Below, one piece after another: positions 59,301-64,000 of a DNA stretch of 64,000 bases. The translations under genes were made by a program, and so were the position numbers. This stretch comes from Melanocharis versteri (taxonomy: Eukaryota > Chordata > Aves > Passeriformes > Melanocharitidae): the NCBI GenBank assembly GCA_013397845.1, contig VZTG01002323.1, positions 740,155 through 804,154 on the forward strand, in the 5' to 3' direction. The notes beneath the pieces are model-generated. The model searched no databases, had not been told where the DNA came from, and was given only the letters and a program-made list of their open reading frames with translations. Position 1 is the stretch's first letter. Every line of letters starts with the position of its first letter.

Positions 59301-61796
59301 TTATTTATTCCTACAGAACTCGGGCTGTTTATGCACTTAGAACTTTTCACTTCATTGAAAAAGCCACACAAAATAAAGGATTCAATCTGACACTTCTACA
59401 TAGAATTCACATTTAAAAGCACATTTAAGCCAGTATTTTATCCACAGGTTCATATGTTCAACTGGAAACATATTATGGAAATGAAAAGATTTCTTTAGAA
59501 CTCTATATTACTGCTGATGTGAAATGTTAGAAGGTAGGTCTAAAGGAACAGGTAGCTCCAGAATTTGTGGACATGCAAATGACAAATTCATGTTACTTTA
59601 GAAAACAGAAGTGTTGCATTTAAAAGGCAACAATATCTCTGTCCACTAAAACACTTTCCTTACGCTGTTCCCAAATATTGATAAAAACTGATCAGTATCT
59701 TCATATAGTTCTGATTAAATAAAAGAGAAACATCGTGGTGAAGAGAAAAATAAAGGAATCTCTTCTTTAAATGTCGCGAAAATAATAAAAACCAACTCAA
59801 CCAATACAAGAAATATAATTTTTCTTTCAAAAATTAGATCAATAATTAGAAGTTAAACATATCTGACCTATACAGAATATGGCATTTAAAGAACTGAGTA
59901 AGATAAGGTCAAGAATGAAAACGTTGTTTTAAAAACTTAACAGCACAATTACACAATGTTCATCCCTGCCAGAATTCAAAATAAATTTGCCACTATACAT
60001 GATGCAACTAGAAAGTGCAGATTTCCTAACAGCAACATTTCTAGAGAAACGTGGAAGGAAAGTTAAACTAGACTAAGAAGCAACAGTCATTTTCACAGCT
60101 ACGTCTACAACACACTGCCAAGCATAAGTATCCTACCAACAATCTGCCGTTGGGTGCAAGGCTTAAAACTTCTACTGGAAATTGTATCACTTGACTGAAC
60201 ATATGAAGGAATTAAAATAGGATAGCTACAAATAGCAACTCACCTGTTTCAGTTTTGCTGGAGAAACCTGCTGCCTGTTTGATTGCTGCTGCTGTCAGCG
60301 CTAATCCCCGGCTCCTCCTCAGGCCATGCTGGAACACAGCTTCAAACTGAGCACACAAACAGGTCACTCTGCAACGCAATATTCAATGAACTCACATGAA
60401 AGGAACAATCAACTATGTTTCTGTACAGCAACTTTATTCCATATTTCTGAATAGGGAGTGTAAAGTGAACCATTATCTTATAAGCAGTGAAAGATCCCTT
60501 CTATGCCTCCTAATAATCTCATTATTTGCAAGCAGTATAATCTACTTATACCCACAGTCTCATCATAATGATTGAAAGCTGAGGCACAGATTATATTCAG
60601 AAGAATTGGCAATCAATTTGAGAAATCACCTCACCTGCTAGAGGGGCTGACAGTCATGTTATTTCAGCTTCAGATCACCTACCTTTCATGCAATGTAATT
60701 TTTTGAGCATGTCAAATATTTTTGTGCCATATGTTTTATGTCATTATGATACAAAATCTAAGCATGTTAATCTTAGACTATTTTACCTGCTATCAGAGTC
60801 TGAAGCAATTTCTTTTCTTCCTCCAAACCGTATTTGACACTGCAATAAACAGATTTTAAGAAATTTTAAGAACTTTTTGTTACACCAAACAAATTCCATT
60901 TTCTGAACTATTTCTATATAAGAAACAAAGACATATCAAAAAAGAAAGCAGCAGAAAATAAAGCACTGGCAAATACAGCCTGCATCCAAAAAGTGCTCTA
61001 GAGCATCATGTTACACTAATGGGCTACTCTGGCAGTTCAAATATATCCTTGCTAGCCAGAGCAACACACCTGCAGGTCCTTCAATAAATTGAAAACTAAG
61101 TGGAAATTACTACTTCTGAGTTTTAAATGTGCACCCACAAAACCAAACATTGCTCCTTCCCAGTTCAGTGCTACAATTACAGAAGAACCACTCTTTATAA
61201 AACATTTCACTGCCTTACTTCTGAGGCATTCTTTTGCCTCCCACGCTCTACCAAATTAACTCGAGTCTGTGAAATTCTGCTTGCTGAACTTCACATTGAC
61301 ACAAATACAGACATACATATATAAATCACATCTTTACATGTACTTTAACCATTCACTAAAAATCTAGTGCAAAGAAAAGAACCTGCTACTCTAAAACCCT
61401 AAGTTAGACTTTGCAAAAAACTGCAATTTAGTTCAGTCATATCAGGATTACAAGAACATATATTCCTAATATATATTCTATAGTATTACATGTCTTTAAA
61501 ATAGATCTATTACAAATATAACCCATTCAGAACAAGAATTTAAAAAAAAAATACTGCATAGTAGTTGTTTGCTAGCAGAAAAAAGCTCAGTTGTACTATG
61601 TGAAAGCCATGATTTTTTTGTTTCCTGTTCTTCTTTTTCCTTCTCTTTGTTAGAGACAAAGCAAAGACAGTCCCTGCTAGCAGTGACAACTCTGAGTAAG
61701 TCACTGCAGAAATGTATGTTTGATTTCTCACCTGTTTAACTGCATCCAGTAGCCGTTCTAGAAGAAATTGTCTTTTAGTATCGTTGGTCTGTGAAC
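11206..61796 (-). CDS. SNX29: SNX29 (sorting nexin 29 / RUNDC2A), 18 internal coding exons, both gene ends outside the window
   Basis: Eighteen exons on the minus strand join into one open frame of 726 codons, and every junction is AG/GT. Residue numbers here count from the first visible residue, a Gly codon split with exon 1. RUN domain about 20-165, with signatures such as EPVFWYYVKEVL and GRGRAWLRCALNEHSLERY. Three 11-residue repeats at 191-223. Charged disordered linker about 240-465. Coiled coils about 467-559 and 580-632. PX start about 655-726, with the phosphoinositide-pocket motif RRYAEF and then PPKKAIGNK. Recalled human SNX29 (about 813 residues) has the same domain order and near-identical RUN and PX segments, so the missing part is a few N-terminal residues and roughly the last 85-90. 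RUN domains generally bind small GTPases and PX domains bind phosphoinositides on endosomal membranes; the cellular job of SNX29 itself is poorly defined. The start codon, promoter, stop codon and poly(A) site are not in the window. Confidence 0.97.
12195..12210. repeat. (TG)8 microsatellite
   Basis: Eight uninterrupted TG units in SNX29 intron 18. Confidence 0.95.
15357..15641 (+). mobile_element. LTR-like segment, possible solo LTR of an endogenous retrovirus
   Basis: Within about 285 bases the plus strand shows, in LTR order, a TG-starting left edge (TGTTAC), a CCAAT box (15433-15437), a TATA box (TATAAA, 15548-15553), a poly(A) signal (AATAAA, 15593-15598) 45 bases later, and a possible ACA right edge. 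No internal viral gene is visible. The flanking 5-mers (ttgtt and ttgga) do not match well, so target-site duplication is not demonstrated. The signals could also occur by chance in AT-rich DNA. Confidence 0.35.
16547..16563. repeat. A17 homopolymer
   Basis: A run of 17 A on the plus strand. I do not see a retrotransposed sequence immediately before it, so it is listed as a simple repeat only. Confidence 0.9.
17652..18108 (+). mobile_element. CR1 LINE, 3' part including the tail
   Basis: A GC-rich block in AT-rich intron. It shows the standard bird CR1 3' landmarks in order: 'ctggagcgtgtccagagaag', 'gagctggggggggctcagcc', 'tggagaaaaggaggctcagg', 'cttcttcatggaaagggcag', 'cagcacaggctgcccacagc', 'catccctggaggaatttaaa' and 'gttggactcaatgatcttag'. 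Its tail is 'aggtgttttccaacctaaac' and then 'aatcctgag'. The copy is truncated at the 5' side, as most CR1 copies are, and inserted opposite to SNX29. ORFs inside it on both strands are not host genes. Confidence 0.93.
23503..23575 (-). mobile_element. CR1 LINE 3' tail fragment
   Basis: The plus-strand text 'tcacagaatgggtaaggaag', 'ggaccacagtgggccatctg' and 'gtccaccctccctgttcaag' resembles the reverse complement of a bird CR1 3' end (usual form: cacagaatggt...ggaagggacc...catctggtccaacc). It is short and diverged, and its other boundary is unclear. Confidence 0.65.
24753..24834 (-). CDS. SNX29: SNX29 exon 18 (first PX strands)
   Basis: An 82-base exon encoding SNRALINVWIPSVFLRGKAA and NAFHVYQ. 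It holds the first beta strands of the PX domain. The acceptor is ...ttctcag and the donor is gtaagtg. It is near identical to recalled human. It is separated from the next PX exon by a 13.4 kb intron. Confidence 0.96.
24835..25771 (-). other. SNX29 intron 17 (0.9 kb)
   Basis: It holds a plus-strand G-rich patch at about 25377-25400 (two G5 runs separated by T4). Otherwise it has no supported feature. Confidence 0.75.
25772..25827 (-). CDS. SNX29: SNX29 exon 17 (short linker into PX)
   Basis: A 56-base exon encoding VPGDLSQTSEDQSLSDFE and the first two bases of Ile. It is identical to recalled human over these 18 residues. The acceptor is ...atatag and the donor is gtaagtt. It was found only by following the frame between exons 16 and 18. 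Confidence 0.95.
25828..26640 (-). other. SNX29 intron 16 (0.8 kb)
   Basis: A short AT-rich intron with no supported feature. Confidence 0.75.
26641..26757 (-). CDS. SNX29: SNX29 exon 16 (second coiled coil)
   Basis: A 117-base exon, exactly 39 codons and phase 0-0. It encodes VAEMHGELIEFNERLHRALM and AKEALVSQMRQELIDLRGP. This is the most conserved coiled-coil block, differing from recalled human by a single residue (A to M position). The acceptor is ...ttttcag and the donor is gtgagtg. Skipping it would keep the frame and remove only this helix. Confidence 0.97.
26758..31426 (-). other. SNX29 intron 15 (4.7 kb)
   Basis: No gene was seen. It holds a GC-richer block at about 27230-27560 and a perfect 10-base inverted repeat at 30311-30333. 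The remainder is AT-rich unique-looking sequence. Confidence 0.75.
31427..31533 (-). CDS. SNX29: SNX29 exon 15 (hinge and start of second coiled coil)
   Basis: A 107-base exon encoding LPNIWSTDGEFTIPEQKQVE and NNEELASSYERKLIE. PNIW.(T/V)DGE is a short conserved hinge, followed by the start of the second helical stretch. The acceptor is ...gttatag and the donor is gtaaagt. It exits in phase 0. Confidence 0.96.
31534..34456 (-). other. SNX29 intron 14 (2.9 kb)
   Basis: AT-rich intronic sequence. I saw no gene, repeat family or regulatory site that I could support. Confidence 0.75.
34457..34539 (-). CDS. SNX29: SNX29 exon 14 (end of first coiled coil)
   Basis: An 83-base exon encoding ENEVLKVQLKKYVGAVQMLR and REGQTVE, with split Arg and Val codons at its edges. 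It finishes the first coiled coil. The acceptor is ...tcaatag and the donor is gtaagga. It is almost identical to recalled human. Confidence 0.96.
37290..37342. repeat. A-rich (AAAAY)n simple repeat
   Basis: Imperfect repetition of AAAAT and AAAAC units over about 50 bases in intron 13. Confidence 0.85.
37497..37552 (+). mobile_element. CR1 LINE 3' tail fragment
   Basis: 'gagctagaggacttccagag', 'atgccttctaacctgaatga' and 'ttcta' match the last 50 or so bases of CR1 (ttggactagatgacctccagaggtcccttccaacc...gattcta type). Only the tail is left. Confidence 0.65.
40441..40960 (+). mobile_element. CR1 LINE fragment with broken ORF2 (reverse transcriptase C-terminal part)
   Basis: From 40462 the plus strand encodes GPMLFNTFITDLDAGPEHTL, a version of the CR1 reverse-transcriptase C-terminal segment. 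From about 40623 a different frame continues with VKFNKGKCRILHLGRN and then EEDLGALGDRQLS, the next part of the same protein. At least one frameshift therefore separates the two blocks, so the copy is dead. The nucleotide sequence continues to about 40960 with a 'ctgaggagtctccacctgtg' segment typical of the region after ORF2. It lies opposite to SNX29. Confidence 0.9.
41182..41310 (-). CDS. SNX29: SNX29 exon 13 (first coiled coil)
   Basis: A 129-base exon with equal entry and exit phase (2-2). It encodes SLRNLLDAEMEHSAALRQEM, then ENCRRKVAEQEERHATKVQA and LA. Heptad-spaced Leu, Met and Ala residues and dense Glu/Arg/Lys mark a coiled coil. The acceptor is ...cttgcag and the donor is gtaagaa. 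The middle (ENC) differs from recalled human (VDTLK) while the flanks are near identical. Confidence 0.95.
41311..42546 (-). other. SNX29 intron 12 (1.2 kb)
   Basis: It contains a 147-codon plus-strand ORF at 41460-41903, the longest in the window, but with no recognisable domain or supporting composition. I regard it as chance. Nothing else was seen. Confidence 0.7.
42547..42610 (-). CDS. SNX29: SNX29 exon 12 (start of first coiled coil)
   Basis: A 64-base exon encoding ELRQAIVAMMNRKDELEEQN, with split codons at both ends. This is the N-terminal part of the central coiled coil. The acceptor is ...tcttag and the donor is gtagtt. It is isolated between a 6.4 kb intron and a 1.2 kb intron and is too short to show as an ORF. 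Confidence 0.95.
42611..48990 (-). other. SNX29 intron 11 (6.4 kb)
   Basis: Mostly AT-rich sequence without supported features. A short perfect inverted repeat lies at 42783-42802, a CA tract at about 43992-44006 and an A run near 45390. No gene was seen. Confidence 0.75.
48991..49073 (-). CDS. SNX29: SNX29 exon 11 (linker before coiled coil)
   Basis: An 83-base exon encoding VEVSPPAQVNTLSSMLPSAT and VPESMTI. The SS-x-LPSA-x-VPESMTI ending matches recalled human and leads directly into the coiled coil. The acceptor is ...gactag and the donor is gtaagta. It ends with the first base of an Asn codon; human has Ser at this position. Confidence 0.94.
49074..49551 (-). other. SNX29 intron 10 (0.5 kb)
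   Basis: A short AT-rich intron between two variable linker exons. Nothing was seen in it. Confidence 0.75.
49552..49633 (-). CDS. SNX29: SNX29 exon 10 (variable linker)
   Basis: An 82-base exon encoding NLENGEGHEHAVHPVELVPR and RSDLPY, bounded by split Asp and Arg codons. Only ENG and a few other positions align with recalled human, so this is a fast-evolving linker exon. Its identity rests on phase continuity and on splice sites (acceptor ...tactttag, donor gtatatg). A cassette or lineage-specific exon is possible. Confidence 0.85.
51615..51681. repeat. T-rich low-complexity tract
   Basis: About 65 bases, almost entirely T with scattered C and G. It produces a Phe-rich chance ORF on the plus strand. 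Confidence 0.9.
52330..52374 (+). mobile_element. CR1 LINE 3' tail fragment
   Basis: 'gatgtctgaagatcccttcc' followed by 'aacccaaagcattctatgat' is a clear CR1 3' terminus. The upstream limit was not resolved, and the element may extend left of the given start. Confidence 0.8.
52828..52946 (-). CDS. SNX29: SNX29 exon 9 (conserved linker motif)
   Basis: A 119-base exon encoding PHEIVTCNSQICSWSPLQVL and NDDSDVLFPVSAVGSYSQT. The second half (NDDSDVLFPVS.VGSYS) is almost unchanged from recalled human, although it sits between poorly conserved linker segments. The acceptor is ...aaatag and the donor is gtgggc, a weaker donor than most in this gene. Confidence 0.94.
52947..53666 (-). other. SNX29 intron 8 (0.7 kb)
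   Basis: It includes a purine-rich tract at about 53505-53640 (A/G runs on the plus strand) close to the exon 8 donor, and a short (AAAC)n repeat at 52957-52976. No gene was seen. Confidence 0.75.
53667..54036 (-). CDS. SNX29: SNX29 exon 8 (charged disordered linker)
   Basis: The largest exon seen, 370 bases. It starts with a basic run (KKDRKKKKR) followed by VTNIISFDEEEDEQN. It then passes through a Ser/Glu-rich low-complexity stretch and ends with YQKLDVKSIDDEDADEDELY and a Glu/Lys-rich tail. No folded domain is visible. The basic run could be a nuclear localisation or polybasic membrane motif, and the acidic Ser-rich parts resemble CK2-type phosphorylation sites; both are inference. The FDEEEDEQN and YQKLDVKSIDDED blocks are the parts shared best with recalled human, while the sequence between them is variable. 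The acceptor is ...ctactag and the donor is gtaagt. Confidence 0.95.
54037..56039 (-). other. SNX29 intron 7 (2.0 kb)
   Basis: AT-rich intronic sequence between the repeat exon and the charged linker exon. I saw no supported feature inside it. Confidence 0.75.
56040..56288 (-). CDS. SNX29: SNX29 exon 7 (11-residue repeat segment after RUN)
   Basis: A 249-base exon with equal entry and exit phase (1-1). It opens with LNSILFAINIDNKDLNGQSK, the tail of the RUN region. It then carries three tandem 11-residue units at 56214-56116: VSDLLKESTQN, VTSLLKESTQG and VSSLLREITAS. The remainder reads SAVSILIKPDQDSDPLPVLS and RNVNA. The units share the pattern V-x-x-L-L-(K/R)-E-x-T, which would form an amphipathic helix with an 11-residue period. 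The same repeats exist in recalled human SNX29. The acceptor is ...tctgaag and the donor is gtaagc. Confidence 0.96.
56289..57141 (-). other. SNX29 intron 6 (0.9 kb)
   Basis: A short AT-rich intron with no supported feature. Confidence 0.75.
57142..57212 (-). CDS. SNX29: SNX29 exon 6 (end of RUN domain)
   Basis: A 71-base exon encoding VFYEDWSFMMDEERSSMIPT and MAA, then the first base of a Gly codon. The YEDWSF...DEERSSM sequence closes the RUN domain. The acceptor is ...attacag and the donor is gtaagac. Human has T where this copy has V at the first residue. Confidence 0.95.
57213..58944 (-). other. SNX29 intron 5 (1.7 kb)
   Basis: It contains a CR1 3' tail at 57551-57630. Otherwise it is AT-rich with no supported gene. 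Confidence 0.75.
57551..57630 (+). mobile_element. CR1 LINE 3' tail fragment
   Basis: 'caacctgctctggtggaggg', 'ttggactacacagtctttaa', 'gggtcccttctaacccaaat' and a final 'attctatgattc' form a well preserved CR1 3' end within SNX29 intron 5. Confidence 0.87.
58945..59125 (-). CDS. SNX29: SNX29 exon 5 (RUN domain core)
   Basis: A 181-base exon holding the RUN core. It reads PVFWYYVKEVLNRHELQRFY, then SLKAITTDIGRGRAWLRCAL, then NEHSLERYVHMLLADKNRL. The GRGRAWLRCALNEHSLERY motif is the hallmark of this RUN subfamily and was the main clue to the gene's identity. The acceptor is ...attccag and the donor is gtactg. The exon exits in phase 2, with AG of a Ser codon. Confidence 0.97.
59126..60243 (-). 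other. SNX29 intron 4 (1.1 kb)
   Basis: AT-rich sequence separating two RUN exons. A short AAT-rich patch lies next to the exon 5 acceptor (about 59138-59162). Nothing else was seen. Confidence 0.75.
60244..60368 (-). CDS. SNX29: SNX29 exon 4 (RUN domain)
   Basis: A 125-base exon encoding VTCLCAQFEAVFQHGLRRSR followed by GLALTAAAIKQAAGFSSKTET. This is the first conserved helical block of the RUN domain. The acceptor is ...gttgcag and the donor is gtgagtt. It enters in phase 2 and leaves in phase 1. The protein differs from recalled human only by conservative changes such as K/R and A/S. Confidence 0.95.
60369..60786 (-). other. SNX29 intron 3 (0.4 kb)
   Basis: A short intron between two RUN-region exons. 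Nothing was seen beyond the splice sites. Confidence 0.75.
60787..60839 (-). CDS. SNX29: SNX29 exon 3 (start of RUN region)
   Basis: A 53-base exon encoding CQIRFGGRKEIASDSDS and the first two bases of an Arg codon. The acceptor is ...attgcag and the donor is gtaaaat. It is too short to stand out as an ORF and was found by following the reading frame from exon 2. The sequence agrees with recalled human SNX29 at every residue of this stretch. Confidence 0.93.
60840..61731 (-). other. SNX29 intron 2 (0.9 kb)
   Basis: A short AT-rich intron with no supported feature. Confidence 0.75.
61732..61796 (-). CDS. SNX29: SNX29 exon 2 (N-terminal leader)
   Basis: A 65-base exon that encodes the end of a split Gly codon and then SQTNDTKRQFLLERLLDAVKQ. 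This matches the recalled human N-terminus with one extra residue. The acceptor is ...tttcag and the donor is gtgag. It enters with one base of a codon already used and exits in phase 0. Because the human protein begins only two residues before this Gly, exon 1 should contribute little more than the start codon, and it lies to the right of this window. Confidence 0.93.
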
Positions 61797-64000
61797 CTGA
61801 AATCCAAAAAAAATCATATCATTTCAAAATAAAATTGTTTTTTTAAATACATTGGGGCCAATAAAAACTTCTTTCTTTCGGGCCCTGAAAATTCTCTTCC
61901 CATGCCAATTATTCCACTAAATTAACTAATGTATTTTCTTGAAGTAAAATGATGCAGTATAAACTATGCTTTGAGGTTCCAAGCAGCCTTTTTCTAACAG
62001 GAAGCAATACTGTTTCAAATATCATCTAGATTCTTATTTTAGTAATATTTTGAAGATATATTTCAGCAGTGCCAAATACAGAATAATTATTCAAGCTCAT
62101 GCACAGCTTGCCCTGAGCTTCTTAGCACAACTACCAGTGTAGTACAGCATCACAGCACTACAAAATAATGGAAAACAAGAAGGAGACAGCAGGAGTATCT
62201 TCTTACTGTCAAACAACCTTACCGCAGAAAGAGCTTTAAGTCAGGCGAACAGAGGGCAACTGTTACAATAAATCCCTTAAAATTTAACTACCAGCATAGT
62301 TCTTCTGATTAACACCTAAAAAATCTATTTTGTTACTATATAAGGAGCTATGCAAGACAACCTTTAACTTCTCAAGCTATTTCAATAATAGCATAATACT
62401 TTGCTTGTTGGAGTATTTTCTATAAACTCCCATGAATATGGTAAAATTTATTCTTTTAGATAACCTACATTGCCTCTGTAATTTCTTTATTTTGAGCTTA
62501 AGTTCAAAACATCCATCAGAAACCTCTGTGCCATCTCTGGACTTAAAGTCATTCCATCCTCCTTTCTCTCTCAGAGAACATACAACCAACGTACATACGG
62601 ACTGAAAGCCAATTATCCAAACGCTGCGTGAGCAAATTCCTCCCGACACTGAAAATCAAACATCACACACTAAGCCCTTTAGTAAAGAGAGATGACATCA
62701 AAGATATGTGCTTCCTCTTGCTATCCGACAGTGAGAGGCCCAAATCCCAGAATTTCCTATCTTCATAATCCCATTCAAAACGGTTTGCTTTTAAACCAGC
62801 AGGACAGGACAGAATTTGTCCAGTTGAAATGATTCTGCCTTTGTTTAAATACATATACTCATATAACATATACATTATACTGATATAATGTATTATATAT
62901 GTTCATCTATAAATACATTAATATAATTAATATTCTGTAGTTTCATATATTCCTTAAATAGAAGAAAACCCCCACAGTACGCCAGAATAATGAAAACAAC
63001 AGGAAAAATATGCAAACATAGCTGCTAACTAAGCTTCACAATGCTGATTTTGCTGATTACAGTGCATTTTCAAGAAGTTGTGCTTCCCATTTTGAACTCT
63101 GACTCAAACTGTGCAGACATGTGATGTGTGAAGTCTGGGGCTGTTAGTCAAGCACTCCAGTGCACACAAACGATGTTCAGTGCCAGTCCAGGACTCCAGA
63201 AACAAACCCCACAACAAATGGGTTTAAACTTCCTAACAACTATGCCAGTTATGCCAGCGTGAAGATAAGGCCAAATTCATAACATCCCTATCATTCCACT
63301 TCGTGCTCCTCTAGAGACTGCAATTTATTAAACGATATTCAATGTTCTTACCACACACACGTTGCCAAAATGGAGATGTATGCATGCCTATGCATCCATA
63401 TGCTTTATTATAAATCACATCACCATAAAATAAGGAAAACAACCCCAACTTTTAGTGCAACCCTTCGTGTTCAGTAACACTGAATATACACAACTCTGCA
63501 GATTTTCTCTGTTGTTTCAAAACTCATTACTCTTACAGTTTTATACTACCCACATACCTGCAGGAAGAGGCATAACACAATATTTCTCTTTATATTAATG
63601 GCTTGAGACAACGCCAGAACAAATGCATGCAATTAATAATTTCATGACCAGAAAAACATCTATCAAATGAAAATATTAGTAGGTGGGCCAAGTTTATTTT
63701 CCAAATGTAATACATGTTAGTTTTCAAACTGACATCTCTTTGGACTACTTGTATCTATTTAGTAACAGAAATGGTTTGCAACTAGATTTCAAACTGTGAT
63801 CAACACAAAAACATGCAAAAATACAGAATCCTACAGGTGTTCACTATACTAATTAATGTTCTAAACCACTAAAGCATGTGATAACAAACAACCTTAACTT
63901 CACATAGACTAAGTGCAATGTATATTTTCTCTTTATTTTACTTGTAAATTTGCACTACTAACAATCACAACTGCAGGCCATGTAATGTCTCTACTGAGGA
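61797..64000 (-). other. SNX29 intron 1 (3' part; right edge open)
   Basis: No exon or CpG-rich promoter was found before the right edge, so the first exon and promoter lie further right. The stretch holds an AT-rich inverted repeat at 62870-62893 and little else. Confidence 0.7.
62870..62893. repeat. AT-rich inverted repeat (9-base arms, 6-base loop)
   Basis: Arms 'atacattat' and 'ataatgtat' are exact reverse complements around the loop 'actgat', inside a longer TA-rich patch (about 62849-62935). Confidence 0.8.

Noticed and set aside
61797..64000. Search for SNX29 exon 1 and a CpG-rich promoter
   Set aside because: The segment is AT-rich without a CpG island or a suitable ATG-containing exon ending in phase 1, so the start must lie further right.

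Overview
This window is vertebrate nuclear DNA, most likely from a bird. It is AT-rich and intron-dominated, with no prokaryotic gene layout. Its interspersed repeats include several copies of the CR1 LINE with the 3' tail typical of birds (a 'ccttccaacccaaa...ttctatgattc' type end). The bird call is an inference from the CR1 type and compact introns; turtles and crocodilians also carry CR1, and I cannot name a species.

Almost the whole window is one gene on the minus strand: SNX29 (sorting nexin 29, also called RUNDC2A). I could place 18 consecutive coding exons, from 61796 down to 11206. All have GT donors and AG acceptors, and together they keep one open frame: 2177 coding bases, or 726 codons once the single base supplied by the upstream exon is counted. 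I number them 2 to 19 because the first must be preceded by an exon carrying the start codon, which lies beyond the right edge. The last part of the PX domain and the C-terminus lie beyond the left edge. In protein order: RUN domain (exons 2-6), an 11-residue repeat segment (exon 7), a long disordered charged linker (exons 8-11), two coiled-coil stretches (exons 12-14 and 15-16), and the first part of a PX domain (exons 17-19).

Layout, left to right: 1-11205 is intron (start of intron 19, no exon found). 11206-11346 is exon 19. 11347-24752 is the 13.4 kb intron 18, with a CR1 copy at about 17.65-18.11 kb, a CR1 tail at 23.5 kb and an LTR-like segment at 15.36-15.64 kb. 24753-26757 holds exons 16-18. 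26758-42610 holds exons 12-15, with a CR1 fragment containing a broken reverse-transcriptase reading frame at about 40.44-40.96 kb. 42611-48990 is a 6.4 kb intron. 48991-54036 holds exons 8-11. 54037-61796 holds the repeat exon and the RUN exons. 61797-64000 is the start of intron 1.

I found no second protein-coding gene, RNA gene or CRISPR array. The most interesting feature is the set of three tandem 11-residue repeats in exon 7, which resembles an amphipathic membrane-binding helix. Next is a strongly conserved short island in exon 9 within an otherwise variable linker. I did not find an undescribed biological system here, and I think this is an ordinary intron-rich vertebrate locus.
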